A stretch of DNA of 64,000 nt from an uncultured Methylophaga sp. GTDB taxonomy: Bacteria > Pseudomonadota > Gammaproteobacteria > Nitrosococcales > Methylophagaceae. The notes beneath the pieces were generated by a model. The model was given only the letters and a program-made list of their open reading frames with translations, was not told the DNA's origin and did no database searches. The DNA lies in assembly GCA_913055695.1 (NCBI GenBank), contig CAJXKF010000004.1, positions 124,001-188,000 of the forward strand, written 5' to 3'. Numbering within the stretch: the stretch's first letter is position 1; every line of letters starts with the position of its first letter. Positions 34,379-44,688 of the stretch are shown here, piece after piece. Position numbers and translations under genes: made by a program.

Positions 34379-34813
34379 CTAGGGCTTATCCAGCAGTCGC
34401 TGCAATGCTCGCAGATAGGCCTGCTCTGAAGGCGGCTGTCCGTCACGTTGTGCCTGCCACAGCATTTCTGCCAGACAGTCTATCATTGCATGCTCGCAGT
34501 CATGATGGTTGCCATATTTTTGCAGCAGTTGCTGATAGAGTTCGCGTATGCCGGTTGGCCGGTCAGTACTTAGCTGCTCATGCAGCGAGATATGCAGGCC
34601 CATATGCAGGAATGGGTTGGATTCACCGGACTCGACCGTGAAGTCTTTATCGAGTTTATCCGGGTCAGCGAGTAGGGCATGATACTCCGGATGCATCTCG
34701 ATGATCTGCGCCAGCACCCGCTCCACTCCCTCAAGCGCTTGCCGGTTCTGCATTTTCGACCAGACATCGAAAAAGACTTGTCTTAATTGTTGCCGGTTTT
34801 GCCCAAACATCAT
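34379..34813 (-). CDS. DUF1841 family protein
   Basis: A 144-residue soluble protein of the proteobacterial DUF1841 family, function unknown. It begins FGQNRQQLRQVFFDVW and contains PEYHALLADPDKLD, NPFLHMGLHISLHEQLSTDRP and the GNHHDCEHAMIDCLAEMLWQAQR block that characterises the family. It starts one base from the nth stop, and adjacency to nth is common in related genomes, suggesting one transcript with rsx-nth. Confidence 0.9.
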   Translation of the reverse strand: MMFGQNRQQLRQVFFDVWSKMQNRQALEGVERVLAQIIEMHPEYHALLADPDKLDKDFTVESGESNPFLHMGLHISLHEQLSTDRPTGIRELYQQLLQKYGNHHDCEHAMIDCLAEMLWQAQRDGQPPSEQAYLRALQRLLDKP

Positions 34814-35466
34814 CAGTGCTGCCGGGCAGCGCGCCGTTGCTGATCTCGGAAATAGTCACATAGATGACTGACACAGCATACATCGCAGTTGGGTTTACGG
34901 GCGGTGCAGACATAACGGCCATGCAGAATCAGCCAGTGGTGAGCATCGAGCATGTATTCAGCGGGCACCACTTTCATCAGCTTATCTTCCACCGCGCGCA
35001 CTGTTTTGCCCTTGGCCAGACCAGTGCGGTTGGAGAGACGGAATATATGGGTATCCACTGCCATGACCGGTTGTTTGAAAACCGTGTTAAGAATGACATT
35101 GGCGGTTTTGCGGCCGACACCGGGCAAGGCCTCCAGTGCAGCACGATCCTGAGGTACCTCGCCGCCGTGCTTTTCCAGCAACAGGCGGCAGGTTTTAATG
35201 ACGTTTTCAGCTTTGCTGTTAAACAGACCGATGGTTTTGATGTATTGCTTGAGGCCGTCAACGCCGAGGTCCAGGATGGCCTCGGGCGTGTTGGCGACAG
35301 GATAGAGTTTATCGGTCGCCTTGTTGACGCCGACATCGGTGGCCTGGGCAGACAGAATCACAGCGACCAGTAATTCAAACGGGCTGCTGTAATTGAGTTC
35401 CGTCGTGGGCTCGGGATTATGTGCCTTCAGAGTGGCAAAAAACTCGCGCCGCTGAGCCTGATTCAT
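34813..35466 (-). CDS. nth: Endonuclease III (DNA glycosylase/AP lyase)
   Basis: A 217-residue base-excision repair enzyme removing oxidised pyrimidines. The helix-hairpin-helix LPGVGRKTANVIL carries catalytic Lys120; Asp138 in AVDTH is the second catalytic residue. The C-terminal [4Fe-4S] cluster cysteines are Cys187, Cys194, Cys197 and Cys203, the same numbering as E. coli Nth. It follows rsxE by five bases, keeping the rsxABCDGE-nth order found in many gammaproteobacteria. Confidence 0.96.
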   Translation of the reverse strand: MNQAQRREFFATLKAHNPEPTTELNYSSPFELLVAVILSAQATDVGVNKATDKLYPVANTPEAILDLGVDGLKQYIKTIGLFNSKAENVIKTCRLLLEKHGGEVPQDRAALEALPGVGRKTANVILNTVFKQPVMAVDTHIFRLSNRTGLAKGKTVRAVEDKLMKVVPAEYMLDAHHWLILHGRYVCTARKPNCDVCCVSHLCDYFRDQQRRAARQH

Positions 35467-35471
35467 TGTGT

Positions 35472-36158
35472 TTACCCTGCTGCCGGCGTTTCAACCTCAA
35501 CCACGCTGGCTTTGGGTTCCCGTTTGGCCAGGCGAATATCAATGCTGTTTTTAAGCGCCACAATCAGACCCAGACCGATAAAAGCACCGGGCGGTAACAA
35601 GGCCATCAGGAAACCACGGTAATCTTCAATCACGGTAATAGTCAGCCCGCGAGCGCCCTCACCAAACATCAAATAAGCCTGGGAGAACAGGGTGCCCTGT
35701 CCCAACAGTTCACGCATCGCACCGAGCAGAAGCAATACGGCGGCAAACCCCAATCCCATCATCAGCCCGTCGAGCAGGGCGGGGCCCACTGAGTTTCGGG
35801 CAGCGAAGGCTTCAGCACGACCGATAATGGAACAGTTGGTTACAATCAGCGGAATGAAAATACCCAGGATGAGGTACAGCTCGTGGAACCAGGCATTCAT
35901 CGACAACTCGATGATGGTCACAATGGATGCGATGATCATGACGAACACCGGCAGTCTGGCTTCATCCGGTATTTGGTTACGCAACAGCGAAATAATGCCG
36001 TTGGAGGCAACCAGCGTCAGGATAGTCGCAAGTCCAAGGCCCAGGCCGTTAATCACGGTATTGGTGACCGCCAGCAGCGGGCACAAACCCAGTAACTGAA
36101 CCAGACCGGGATTATTTTTCCATAATCCGTCAACGATAATCTGCTTGTATGCGTTCAT
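35472..36158 (-). CDS. rsxE: Electron transport complex subunit RsxE (RnfE)
   Basis: A 228-residue integral membrane subunit of the Rnf/Rsx complex, which couples electron transfer between ferredoxin-like donors and NAD(H) to ion movement; in E. coli it also keeps SoxR reduced. Features are [18 protein letters not shown] near the start and the conserved [24 protein letters not shown] region carrying the Rnf membrane cysteine. It is the last rsx gene; start overlaps rsxG by 4 bases. Confidence 0.95.
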   Translation of the reverse strand: MNAYKQIIVDGLWKNNPGLVQLLGLCPLLAVTNTVINGLGLGLATILTLVASNGIISLLRNQIPDEARLPVFVMIIASIVTIIELSMNAWFHELYLILGIFIPLIVTNCSIIGRAEAFAARNSVGPALLDGLMMGLGFAAVLLLLGAMRELLGQGTLFSQAYLMFGEGARGLTITVIEDYRGFLMALLPPGAFIGLGLIVALKNSIDIRLAKREPKASVVEVETPAAG

Positions 36159-36790
36159 TTGGCTTCCTCCGTGACGGCAAACAGCTCATCACGATGTTTG
36201 CGGAAATATTCCAGCGATTGTTTAACGGCGCCGACCACGGCCCGAGGCGTGATAGTGGCACCGGTGAACTGATCAAATTCACCGCCGTCTTTTTTGACTT
36301 TCCATTTCGAGGCTGGCGGGTTGCCTAATGACAAGCCTTCAAACTGCAAAATCCAGTCATCCTTTTTAACATCGATTTTATCGCCCAGCCCTGGAGTTTC
36401 CTTGTGGTCGATAACGCGCACACCGGCCAGTTTACCGCTATGGTAAATGCCAACCAGCATCTTGATTGTGCCCGAATAGCCATCCGGTGCAACCACTGTC
36501 ATGACCACCGCGACCGGTTCGCCGTTCTGACGTGCCCGATAGACCAGAGTCGGTTCTTCTGTACCCAGTGCCTCAGTCGGAGGCAGCAGCAGCGTGTCCT
36601 GGAGAATGGCGTTGTCGTATTCGTCATGAGGTATCAGGGCATTAATGCCGTCCAGCAGTGCCTGACGTTGATTTTCCTTGATCTGTTCACGCGTGTTTTC
36701 TTCAGTGAAGGCAACAAGGGTGGTGGCGACAATCGCAAACAGTCCCAGTAACAGACCGACCCGGATAATATGTTTCTGCAAATCCTTCAT
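36155..36790 (-). CDS. rsxG: Electron transport complex subunit RsxG (RnfG)
   Basis: A 211-residue protein with one N-terminal transmembrane helix ([18 protein letters not shown]) and a periplasmic FMN-binding domain. The flavin is expected on the threonine of [11 protein letters not shown] near the C-terminus; [35 protein letters not shown] lies before it. It overlaps rsxD and rsxE at both ends, so it is translated as part of the rsx operon. Confidence 0.95.
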   Translation of the reverse strand: MKDLQKHIIRVGLLLGLFAIVATTLVAFTEENTREQIKENQRQALLDGINALIPHDEYDNAILQDTLLLPPTEALGTEEPTLVYRARQNGEPVAVVMTVVAPDGYSGTIKMLVGIYHSGKLAGVRVIDHKETPGLGDKIDVKKDDWILQFEGLSLGNPPASKWKVKKDGGEFDQFTGATITPRAVVGAVKQSLEYFRKHRDELFAVTEEAK

Positions 36791-37821
36791 GGCTTGCCGG
36801 TTCCGTAGACTTTGGGCTGGGTGTAATAATCGATGAGCGGCACCAGCATATTCATCAACAGCACACCAAACGCCACCCCGTCAGGATAACCGCCCCAGAC
36901 ACGGATAATAAAGGTCAGCGCGCCGACACCGGCACCAAACACCAGCCGGCCGTTGGGCGTGGTGGAACCCGACACCGGATCGGTAGCAATAAAGAAGGCA
37001 CCTATCATGGTAGCGCCACTGAACAGGTGGAACATCGGTGAACCGGTGATATCAGGCGCAAACCACTGAGTCACCATGCTCAGGATAAACAGTGTGGTCA
37101 GCATGGCGACCGGAACCTGCCAGCTGATGACGCGTTTATAGAGCAGGTAGAGTCCACCCAGCAGGAACCAGATATTGACCCACTCCCAGCCCAGGCCCCC
37201 GACGAAACCGAACAGGTTCTGATTAAGGATAAGATCAGGCTGAATCTGCTGACCGATCTGGGTTTTCATCGCATCCAGCGGAGTAGCGCCGGAAACAGCG
37301 TCCGGGGTCAGACCGGCGCCGGTTTCACCATAGAAAATCAGATGAAAGGCTTCCGTAAAGCCGAGCGGATTGTCCGCCAGCGACAGCACCGGCAGCCAGG
37401 TGGTCATTTCCAGTGGGAAAGACAACAGCAGCAGCACGTAGCCGACCATAGCCGGATTAAAAGGGTTGTAACCGAGGCCGCCATAGAGATGTTTAGCAAA
37501 AACGATTGCAAACAGCACACCGGTGACTGTCAGCCACCAGGGTGACAAAGGCGGAATCGCGACGGCCAGTAACACAGCGGTGACGGCCGCACTGCCATCG
37601 CTGATAAAGGGTTTAACCGGCCGGTGTCGGATTTTGAGCAGCAGGGCTTCGACACCGAGCGCCACCACCAGGGCCAGGACGATGTTGATAATGACGGCAG
37701 GTCCAAAAAAATAGACCATGGCAATCACCGCCGGCACCATGGCCAGCAGCACCTGCAGCATTTGCAGCGTGACACGGTTAGTCCCCGCCAGATACGGCGG
37801 ACTTATCCGGAATAGCGCCAT
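36787..37821 (-). CDS. rsxD: Electron transport complex subunit RsxD (RnfD)
   Basis: 344 residues from ATG 37821 (MALFRISPPYLAG), five bases downstream of the rsxC stop. A longer reading frame extends into rsxC with a lysine-rich tail and is not used. It is a polytopic membrane subunit with a covalent FMN expected on threonine in AVSGATPLDAM. FGGLGYNPFNPAMVGY-type sequence and ATDPVSGSTTPNGRLVFGAG are family signatures. Confidence 0.94.
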   Translation of the reverse strand: MALFRISPPYLAGTNRVTLQMLQVLLAMVPAVIAMVYFFGPAVIINIVLALVVALGVEALLLKIRHRPVKPFISDGSAAVTAVLLAVAIPPLSPWWLTVTGVLFAIVFAKHLYGGLGYNPFNPAMVGYVLLLLSFPLEMTTWLPVLSLADNPLGFTEAFHLIFYGETGAGLTPDAVSGATPLDAMKTQIGQQIQPDLILNQNLFGFVGGLGWEWVNIWFLLGGLYLLYKRVISWQVPVAMLTTLFILSMVTQWFAPDITGSPMFHLFSGATMIGAFFIATDPVSGSTTPNGRLVFGAGVGALTFIIRVWGGYPDGVAFGVLLMNMLVPLIDYYTQPKVYGTGKP

Positions 37822-37825
37822 GGTT

Positions 37826-39340
37826 TCAGTTCTCCTTGTCGTCTGCTGCCGTGGTTTCGGCCGCAGCTTCTTTTTCTTTTTTTGCTTTTGATGCAGCCAG
37901 TGCGGCTTTACGCTGACGCTGACGTTCTTCTTTTTCCCGCTGTTCGCGCTCCATCCGCGCCTGACGCGTTTCGAAACGTTCACGGGCCAGATCCGATTTC
38001 TTGCGCTCGCGTTCCTGATTCATGATTTCGGTTTTGGCAAAACGGAAATAAGACACCAGCGGGATCTTGCTCGGGCAGACATAATCGCAGCAGCCGCATT
38101 CGATACAATCGAACAGATTGTAATCACGGGTCTGATCGAAGTCCTTGGCACGGGAATGCCAGTAAAGCTGCTGTGGCAACAGACTGGCCGGACATACCGA
38201 AGCGCAGTCACCGCAGCGGATGCAGGGCAGCGGCTCGGTTTTGGGCGCCGCATCCTCGACACCGACCAGAATACAGTTGGCGGTTTTGGTCACAGGCAGA
38301 TTATCACCGGACAGATTGAAACCCATCATCGGCCCGCCGAGGATGAAGGGTTCGTCGGGTTCGCGCCGGGTTTCAACAAATGCCAGCAGCTCTGAAATCG
38401 GGGTGCCGAACAGGGTCTCAAAGTTACCGGCATGCGTAACATCAGTACCGGTCACAGTGACGATACGGGAAATCAGCGGCTCACCATGATTGATGGCGCG
38501 CCCCACAGCATAGGCGGTGCCCATATTGTGGGAGACAATACCGATATCAATCGGCAGGCCATTGCTGGGCACTTCCTTGCCGGTAACGACCTGGATGATC
38601 TGCTTCTCACCGCCGGTGGGATAACGGGTCGGAATCACCACGATACGGGTCTCGGTCAGATGAGGCCGGGCTGCCAGCGCCAGTTTCATTGCTGAAATGG
38701 CTTCCGCTTTATTGTCCTCAATCGCCAGAATCACTTCGCGGGCCCGCAGGGCGTGCTGCATGATTTCAACACCGTCGAGAATGCCGTCAGCGCGTTCACG
38801 CATCAGCATATCGTCGCAGGAGATGTAAGGCTCACATTCCGCGCCGTTCAACAGCAGGGTATCCACCGTGTGATGCACACCGGGATTGAGCTTGATAAAG
38901 CTGGGGAAACCGGCGCCACCCAGACCGACAATACCGGCATCACGGATGATCTGCCGGATTTCATGCGGTGAAATAGCGCGGAAATTATCTACCGGATGGC
39001 GTGCAATCCACTGATCCTCTCCATCGGTTTCAATCGTGACGCAGGGTGCACTGAGACCGGAAGGATGCGGGATCGGTTGTTCGTTAATCGCCACCACCGT
39101 ACCCGAACTGGGCGCATGCAGGCAGACCGACACATGACCATCAGCGCGGGCGATACGCTGGCCTTTCAAAACCTTCTCACCCACTTCCACCACCGGTACC
39201 GCGGCGGCACCGATGTGTTGCTGCAATGGCAGAATCAAGTGACGGGATAACGGTGTTTTGCGGATCGGCGTCTGGGTCGAACGTTTTTTGTGTCCTCGCA
39301 GTTTCAGACCACCCGGGAAATCACCTAAAGGCTGGTTCAT
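37826..39340 (-). CDS. rsxC: Electron transport complex subunit RsxC (RnfC)
   Basis: A 504-residue peripheral subunit with NADH- and FMN-binding regions. [13 protein letters not shown] and [15 protein letters not shown] are the conserved RnfC motifs. Two [4Fe-4S] clusters are bound by [12 protein letters not shown] and [16 protein letters not shown]. The C-terminal tail is a Lys/Glu-rich coiled coil of only about 60 residues, much shorter than in E. coli RsxC (740 residues). The start overlaps rsxB by 4 bases. Confidence 0.95.
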   Translation of the reverse strand: MNQPLGDFPGGLKLRGHKKRSTQTPIRKTPLSRHLILPLQQHIGAAAVPVVEVGEKVLKGQRIARADGHVSVCLHAPSSGTVVAINEQPIPHPSGLSAPCVTIETDGEDQWIARHPVDNFRAISPHEIRQIIRDAGIVGLGGAGFPSFIKLNPGVHHTVDTLLLNGAECEPYISCDDMLMRERADGILDGVEIMQHALRAREVILAIEDNKAEAISAMKLALAARPHLTETRIVVIPTRYPTGGEKQIIQVVTGKEVPSNGLPIDIGIVSHNMGTAYAVGRAINHGEPLISRIVTVTGTDVTHAGNFETLFGTPISELLAFVETRREPDEPFILGGPMMGFNLSGDNLPVTKTANCILVGVEDAAPKTEPLPCIRCGDCASVCPASLLPQQLYWHSRAKDFDQTRDYNLFDCIECGCCDYVCPSKIPLVSYFRFAKTEIMNQERERKKSDLARERFETRQARMEREQREKEERQRQRKAALAASKAKKEKEAAAETTAADDKEN

Positions 39341-39897
39341 GCCTGACCTCCGCGTTCCAGTTGCAGATGAGACGGATCCGGCCAGCGCCAGGTATTCGGG
39401 TTCTGCGCCATTTCCACCATATCGATACAGTCAACCGGGCAGGGCTCGACACAGAGTTCGCAACCGGTGCATTCATCGGCAATCACCGTGTGCATGTGTT
39501 TGGCGGCACCCAGGATGGCATCCACCGGGCAAGCCTGAATACACAGGGTGCAGCCGATGCAGCGCTCTTCATCAATGACTGCCAGCATCTTGGGTTTTTC
39601 GACACCGCATTCTTCATCCAGCGGTTTGGGTTCGACATCCAGCAGATCGGCCAGCGCCTGGATCGTAGATTCGCCACCCGGCGGACAACGGTTGATATCG
39701 ACTTCGCCGGCAGCAATGGCTTCGGCATAGGGCCGGCAACCGGCAAAACTGCACTGACCGCATTGGGTCTGTGGCAATAGTTTATCAATCTGCTCCACAA
39801 TCGGGTCGCCTTCGACCTTGAATTTGACCGAGGCAAAACCGAGCAACAATCCGAGTAGTAACGCCAGCAGCGTCAGGGCAATAATCGCTGTCAACAT
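39337..39897 (-). CDS. rsxB: Electron transport complex subunit RsxB (RnfB)
   Basis: A 186-residue iron-sulfur subunit. An N-terminal transmembrane helix ([19 protein letters not shown]) is followed by the Fe4S4 domain [16 protein letters not shown] and two ferredoxin-type motifs, [16 protein letters not shown] and [16 protein letters not shown]. It receives electrons at the cytoplasmic side and passes them on in the Rnf chain. It starts four bases after rsxA. Confidence 0.96.
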   Translation of the reverse strand: MLTAIIALTLLALLLGLLLGFASVKFKVEGDPIVEQIDKLLPQTQCGQCSFAGCRPYAEAIAAGEVDINRCPPGGESTIQALADLLDVEPKPLDEECGVEKPKMLAVIDEERCIGCTLCIQACPVDAILGAAKHMHTVIADECTGCELCVEPCPVDCIDMVEMAQNPNTWRWPDPSHLQLERGGQA

Positions 39898-39901
39898 AAG
39901 C

Positions 39902-40483
39902 TCAGACCTTCACCAGTCCGGCAAAGCCCATAAAGGCCATTGACATCAAACCGGCCGTGATAAGACCGATAGCGGCACCCTGGAACGGAACAGGCACATC
40001 GGCGGCCGCCAGACGTTCACGCATGCCGGCAAAAATCACCAGTACCATCGAGAAACCGATAGCCGCACCGAAACCATACAGAGCTGACTCGATAAAGCCA
40101 TGCCGCTCCTGTACATTGAGCAGGGCGACACCGAGCACGGCACAGTTGGTGGTGATAAGAGGCAGGAAGATACCCAGTACCTGATACAGCAGAGGGCTGG
40201 TCTTGTGCACCACCATTTCGGTGAACTGAACCACGACGGCGATCACAAAGATAAAGCTGATGGTACGCAGAAACTCGATACCGAACGGCGCCAGCAGGTA
40301 TTCATTGATGAGGTAGCTGCAGATAGATGACAAAGTCAGCACGAAGGTGGTCGCCAGCGCCATCCCCATCGCGGTTTCCAGCTTGCGTGATACGCCCATG
40401 AACGGACACAGTCCCAGAAATTTCACCAGGACGATGTTGTTCACCAGTATCGTGCTTAACAATATCAGGGCATAATCTGCCAT
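39902..40483 (-). CDS. rsxA: Electron transport complex subunit RsxA (RnfA)
   Basis: A 193-residue six-helix membrane subunit, first gene of the rsxABCDGE operon. [20 protein letters not shown] and [20 protein letters not shown] are the family signatures; the two cysteines (about residues 25 and 113) correspond to those binding the membrane [2Fe-2S] cluster shared with RsxE. A promoter with a perfect -10 is visible upstream. Confidence 0.96.
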   Translation of the reverse strand: MADYALILLSTILVNNIVLVKFLGLCPFMGVSRKLETAMGMALATTFVLTLSSICSYLINEYLLAPFGIEFLRTISFIFVIAVVVQFTEMVVHKTSPLLYQVLGIFLPLITTNCAVLGVALLNVQERHGFIESALYGFGAAIGFSMVLVIFAGMRERLAAADVPVPFQGAAIGLITAGLMSMAFMGFAGLVKV

Positions 40484-40562
40484 TTAATAACCTACTGATT
40501 TTCTCAGGAATTCGTTCTGATTTCAGTGCGAGCGGGGCCCGGCTGCAAATCGTTAATCGCTA

Positions 40563-40591
40563 ATTATAGCTTAAAAACGGCCATTTCCGAA
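40563..40591 (-). promoter_or_regulatory. Likely promoter of the rsx operon
   Basis: On the minus strand TATAAT (40568-40563) stands 17 bases after TTCGGA (40591-40586), about 80 bases before rsxA. The -10 is perfect, the -35 poor (three of six). Confidence 0.5.
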
Positions 40592-40688
40592 ACGTCACAG
40601 GCAAGTTTATCTCCTTGCCACAGAGCAACTTAGCGCGCACTAGAACGACAATCCCAGGGCCGGTAAATTCCGGCTGGATTGATTGAAT

Positions 40689-41747
40689 TTATTGATGCTG
40701 ACGACGCTCGCGAACGGCGGCGGCCAGTTCACGCAGTAGCACTTCAGTGTTGTCCCAGCCCATACAGGCATCGGTGATGCTTTGACCGTAGACCAGCTCC
40801 TTGCCCGGCTCGGCATTCTGACGGCCGGCAACAAGATGGCTTTCCAGCATCAGTCCGATGATGCGGTTATCGCCCTGGGCAACCTGAGCACCGACATCAC
40901 GACAGACGGTTTCCTGTTGAATATGATTTTTGCCGCTATTGGCATGGCTGCAATCGATCATCATCCGCACTGACTGACCCGAACGACCGATGACTTCGGC
41001 TGCGGCATTGACGCTCTCTGCGTCAAAATTGGGCGCACGACCACCGCGCAGAATTACATGGCAATCAGGATTACCGGTGGTTGAGAAAATCGCGGAACGG
41101 CCGGCCTTGGTCAACGACATGAAGTGATGTGGTTTTGACGCTGACAGACAGGCATCCACCGCGATCTGCAAACCGCCATCTGTGGCATTCTTGAACCCAA
41201 CCGGGCAGGACAGACCGGAAGCCAGTTCACGGTGGGCCTGGCTTTCAGTGGTGCGGGCCCCAATCGCGCCCCAGGACACCAGGTCAGCGATATACTGTGG
41301 ACTGATCAAGTCGAGGTATTCAGTGGCTGCGGGAATGCCCATTTCAGCCAGATCCAGCAGCAGTTTGCGGGCGATATGCAGGCCATCGTTGATTTTGAAG
41401 CTGCCGTCCAGATAAGGGTCGTTAATCAAGCCTTTCCAGCCGACCACGGAACGCGGCTTTTCGAAGTAAACCCGCATGATGATATGCAAATCATCTTTTA
41501 ATTCATCGATCAGCGGTTTCAGTCTTGTGGCATACTCACGGGCAGCGATCGGATCATGTATTGAACAGGGTCCGACGATGACAATAAGACGATCATCACG
41601 CTTATGCAGAATGTCCTGACTGGCCTTGCGGGCAAGAAATACCGTCTCCGAGGCTTTATCGGTGATAGGTAGTTCTTCGTGTAATTGCGCCGGCGGCAGG
41701 ACTTCCTGTATGCCGATAATTCGCAAGTCGTCAGTGCTGTAGAGCAT
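40689..41747 (-). CDS. aroG: 3-deoxy-7-phosphoheptulonate synthase (DAHP synthase, AroG type)
   Basis: About 352 residues, class I DAHP synthase, catalysing the first step of aromatic amino-acid synthesis from phosphoenolpyruvate and erythrose-4-phosphate. ATG 41747 gives MLYSTDDLRIIGIQEVLPP, aligning with the E. coli AroG N-terminus; an earlier in-frame start (41843) would add a basic non-family tail. Signatures: VVGPCSIHDP-type block (here IVGPCSIHDPIAAREYATRL), EKPRSVVGWKGLINDP, GARTTESQAHRELASGLS, and MIDCSHANSGKNHIQQ. The metal-ligand Cys and His are present. Which amino acid feeds back on it cannot be told. Confidence 0.93.
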   Translation of the reverse strand: MLYSTDDLRIIGIQEVLPPAQLHEELPITDKASETVFLARKASQDILHKRDDRLIVIVGPCSIHDPIAAREYATRLKPLIDELKDDLHIIMRVYFEKPRSVVGWKGLINDPYLDGSFKINDGLHIARKLLLDLAEMGIPAATEYLDLISPQYIADLVSWGAIGARTTESQAHRELASGLSCPVGFKNATDGGLQIAVDACLSASKPHHFMSLTKAGRSAIFSTTGNPDCHVILRGGRAPNFDAESVNAAAEVIGRSGQSVRMMIDCSHANSGKNHIQQETVCRDVGAQVAQGDNRIIGLMLESHLVAGRQNAEPGKELVYGQSITDACMGWDNTEVLLRELAAAVRERRQHQ

Positions 41748-41955
41748 GGTGGTCGCAAAAGTCGTCAATGAGTAAACGCTAAATTGTACCCGCTGCGCCG
41801 TTTTTGTGCTACGGCGACGTGGCCGGAAAGGAATGGACGCCATCTGAAAATGGCTGATGTGATTTGTTCGTCAGTTGGACCGGATATTGCAGCGTAAACT
41901 TCAGCATTGAAGCGAAGTCTCAGCTTGGGGCGATGGGCAGGTAAAAGGAAATCAT

Positions 41956-42642
41956 ATGCGGTTGGTAGAATCACTCAAACAAGGGCAGGAAAAACTCGAG
42001 TCCTTGAACAGCGAATTGAAAAGCCGGGTGGAAAGCACCCTGAAAAACTGGCCGGAAACGCTGAATAAAAAAGTATCGGATATCCGTAATCTGTCACTGC
42101 CCTGGACACAGTATTTCCACTTTTTCCACGAGCCTGATGAAACCCTTGTCCTCCCGGAGGAACGGGCGCTCAGCAAGAAATTTGTCGCGCTGCGTCAACG
42201 TCTGGAAGCCGAGCTGGGTGAGGAAAGCTATGTCGGCGAATGGTATCAACTGGAGCAGTCCTGCATCGACCAGTTCGCCGCGGTGACCGGTGACCATCAG
42301 TGGATTCATACCAACCCTGAGCGTGCGGCTCAGGAATCACCATTTAAAACCACTATAGCCCACGGTTTTTTGACGCTGTCCTTAATTCCGATGCTGACCG
42401 ATACCGTGAACCCGGAAAAGAATGATTACCCGGAAGCGCGTCTGGTGGTCAATTACGGTATGAACAAAGTGGTATTTCCGGCACCGGTCCGGGCCGGTAA
42501 ACGGATCCGTGCCCGGACCCGAATCATTGAAATACGTGAACTGCGGCGGGGGCTGGAACTGGTACGTGAGGTCAAGATTGAAGTCGAAAACAGCAAGCGT
42601 GCAGCCTGCATTGCCGAACTGATATTAAGACTTTATGACTGA
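41956..42642 (+). CDS. MaoC-like (R)-hydratase
   Basis: A 228-residue protein. The first 90 residues form charged helices with no recognised domain. From about residue 95 a hot-dog MaoC dehydratase domain follows; the hydratase motif is AAVTGDHQWIHTNPERA, with the catalytic Asp and His of (R)-enoyl-CoA hydratases, followed by FKTTIAHGFLTLSLIP. It likely hydrates trans-2-enoyl-CoA, for example for fatty-acid or polyhydroxyalkanoate metabolism; the exact substrate is unknown. It is monocistronic, convergent with nhaD. Confidence 0.85.
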   Translation: MRLVESLKQGQEKLESLNSELKSRVESTLKNWPETLNKKVSDIRNLSLPWTQYFHFFHEPDETLVLPEERALSKKFVALRQRLEAELGEESYVGEWYQLEQSCIDQFAAVTGDHQWIHTNPERAAQESPFKTTIAHGFLTLSLIPMLTDTVNPEKNDYPEARLVVNYGMNKVVFPAPVRAGKRIRARTRIIEIRELRRGLELVREVKIEVENSKRAACIAELILRLYD

Positions 42643-42647
42643 TTAAT

Positions 42648-42678
42648 AAAAAAAAGCGGCCCGGGGGCCGCTTTTTTT
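42648..42678. terminator. Bidirectional terminator overlapping the end of nhaD
   Basis: AAAAAAAGCGGCC-CGGG-GGCCGCTTTTTTT forms a strong GC stem with A/T tails. It ends the maoC-like gene on the plus strand; the minus-strand nhaD stop codon (42677-42679) lies within the tail itself. Confidence 0.92.
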
Positions 42679-44122
42679 AATGCACAATGACTTCGAATAG
42701 TGAGGCATTGAGCCAGAGATGAAGCCAGATACTGGCGGCATAACCGAGGGCAATTGCCCACACCCACTTGAGATGACTGAAGAAGGTGTAGATGCCACGC
42801 GCCTGACCCATGACGGCAACACCGGCAGCAGAGCCGATCGACAGCAGGGAGCCGCCGACACCGGCGGTGAGCGTTACCAGCAACCATTGACCATGACTCA
42901 TTTCCGGCATCATCGACAGTACCGCAAACATCACCGGAATATTATCGACGACGGCTGAAATCAGGCCGATCAGGATATTGGCAGTGGTCGGGCCCAGATC
43001 ACCATACATCAGTTCCGAGCCCAGGCTCAGATAACCGATAGTGCCGAGACCACCGACACACAGAATAATGCCGTAGAAGAACATCAGCGTGTCCCATTCG
43101 GCGCGTTCAATCTGACGGAAGATGTTAAAGGGCTTTTTACCTTCATCCGCGTGTTCCAGTTCCATCATCAGCCGCGATTCACGCAGCTTGAGGATATAGC
43201 CGTAAATTTTAAGAAAACCGAGGCCGGTCATCATGCCTACCACCGGTGGCAGATGCAGGAAGTTATGAGCACAGACTGCCATCGCAATCGTCAGCAGAAA
43301 TAGCGCGATAACAACAAAAGCGCCTTCTTTCAGTTCGGCAGTGTCCTTGCTGGCTTCCGGTGTGACGTTTTTGACTGAGAGTGACATCAAAAAGGCAGGC
43401 ACAAACCAGTTCACCAGTGAAGGCAGGAACAAAGAGAAGAATTCATGGAACTCAACCACGCCTTTCTGCCAGACCATCAGCGTGGTGATATCGCCAAACG
43501 GACTGAAGGCGCCGCCGGCGTTGGCCGCCACGACGATATTGATACAGGCGACGGTCACAAAACCGATATTATTACCGCCCACTGCCATGACGACAGTGGC
43601 CATCAGCAGCGCGGTAGTCAGGTTGTCGGCAACCGGCGAGATAAAGAAAGCCAGCAGACCGGTTAACCAGAAGATGGTGCGCAGTGAAAAGCCTTTGTTA
43701 ATCAGCCAGCTACGCAAGGCATCAAACACACCGCGTTCGCCCATGGTGCCGATATAGGTCATTGCCGCCAGCAGGAACAGGAACAGTTCGGCATATTCCA
43801 GCAGGTTATGCCTGATCATGACTTCGGCGGTGTGGTGATAACTGGAGTCCGGTTGCTGTGCGTAAACCAGCGCAATCATCGCCCAGATTAGACCGGCCGC
43901 GACCATCACCGGTTTGGACTTACGCATGTGGATTTCTTCTTCGACCACGACCAGGGCATAGGCGAAGATGAAAAGGGCGATGGCCGCATATCCGACCCAG
44001 TGGCTGGTCAGATCGAGTAATTTAACCTCGGTGGCTGCCGCTGCCAGTTGCGGCATCAAAGACAAAACTATACCCAGCAGGCAGGCAGACGCCATTGTCT
44101 GACCTTTGTGGTGCGCGTTCAC
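42677..44122 (-). CDS. nhaD: Na+/H+ antiporter NhaD
   Basis: A 481-residue protein of the ion transporter superfamily. Following an N-terminal hydrophobic leader (ends MPQLAAAA), about 11-12 membrane helices are predicted. Characteristic segments: ALVVVEEEIHMRKSKPVM, FISPVADNLTTALLMATV and AGGAFSPFGDITTLMVWQKG, the last two containing the acidic residues conserved in NhaD of Vibrio and Alkalimonas. It exports Na+ or Li+ in exchange for H+, especially at alkaline pH. With Mrp (26-33 kb), it is the second sodium exporter of the window. Confidence 0.93.
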   Translation of the reverse strand: MNAHHKGQTMASACLLGIVLSLMPQLAAAATEVKLLDLTSHWVGYAAIALFIFAYALVVVEEEIHMRKSKPVMVAAGLIWAMIALVYAQQPDSSYHHTAEVMIRHNLLEYAELFLFLLAAMTYIGTMGERGVFDALRSWLINKGFSLRTIFWLTGLLAFFISPVADNLTTALLMATVVMAVGGNNIGFVTVACINIVVAANAGGAFSPFGDITTLMVWQKGVVEFHEFFSLFLPSLVNWFVPAFLMSLSVKNVTPEASKDTAELKEGAFVVIALFLLTIAMAVCAHNFLHLPPVVGMMTGLGFLKIYGYILKLRESRLMMELEHADEGKKPFNIFRQIERAEWDTLMFFYGIILCVGGLGTIGYLSLGSELMYGDLGPTTANILIGLISAVVDNIPVMFAVLSMMPEMSHGQWLLVTLTAGVGGSLLSIGSAAGVAVMGQARGIYTFFSHLKWVWAIALGYAASIWLHLWLNASLFEVIVH

Positions 44123-44190
44123 GTGGACAATCCTTATTGAATTTCAGGTCAACGCGCAATCATACGCTGACCAGCGATCAAAGCAACTAC

Positions 44191-44679
44191 TTAATTGGGG
44201 GTAGCGACCTTGCTCATCACGCTGTCATAAAAGCCGACTGAGGCATCTTCGACCAGATCAAACACATGATCAAAACCGTTCTGACCACCGTAGTATGGGT
44301 CAGGCACGTCACTTTCTTCACGCTGCGGCGCATAATCCAGGAACAGTTTGATTTTGTCTCGCAATTCCGGCGGACAGGCGGCATGCAGGATCTCGTAGTT
44401 ATCGGTGTCCATCGCCAGAATGTGATCGAACATCTCAAAATCAGTGCGGGCAAACTTGCGGGCACGGATGTGAGACAGGTCAATGCCCCGCTGGCGAGCG
44501 GTTTGCTGGGCACGGGCATCGGGTTGTTCGCCGATGTGGTAGGCATGGGTGCCGGCTGAATCGATCATAAACCGTTCCTGCGTGCCGTGCTTTTCAACCA
44601 GATGAGTGAATACACCCTCGGCAGTAGGGGAGCGGCAGATATTACCCATGCATACAAACAAAACTTTGATTTGACTCAT
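44191..44679 (-). CDS. Low-molecular-weight protein tyrosine phosphatase
   Basis: A 162-residue phosphatase. The P-loop CMGNICR (Cys10-Arg16) with the following Ser-Pro is diagnostic, and the general-acid Asp lies in DVPDPYYGG near residue 125. Proteins of this family dephosphorylate tyrosines, but some act on ribulosamine-5-phosphate adducts of proteins. It follows the fructosamine-kinase gene by nine bases on the same strand, which favours the latter role here (inference). Confidence 0.93.
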   Translation of the reverse strand: MSQIKVLFVCMGNICRSPTAEGVFTHLVEKHGTQERFMIDSAGTHAYHIGEQPDARAQQTARQRGIDLSHIRARKFARTDFEMFDHILAMDTDNYEILHAACPPELRDKIKLFLDYAPQREESDVPDPYYGGQNGFDHVFDLVEDASVGFYDSVMSKVATPN

Positions 44680-44688
44680 TTTTCCTCT

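Noticed and set aside
37822-37983. Lysine-rich N-terminal extension of RsxD
   Set aside because: It is the out-of-frame shadow of the rsxC C-terminal coding region; the family start is ATG 37821.
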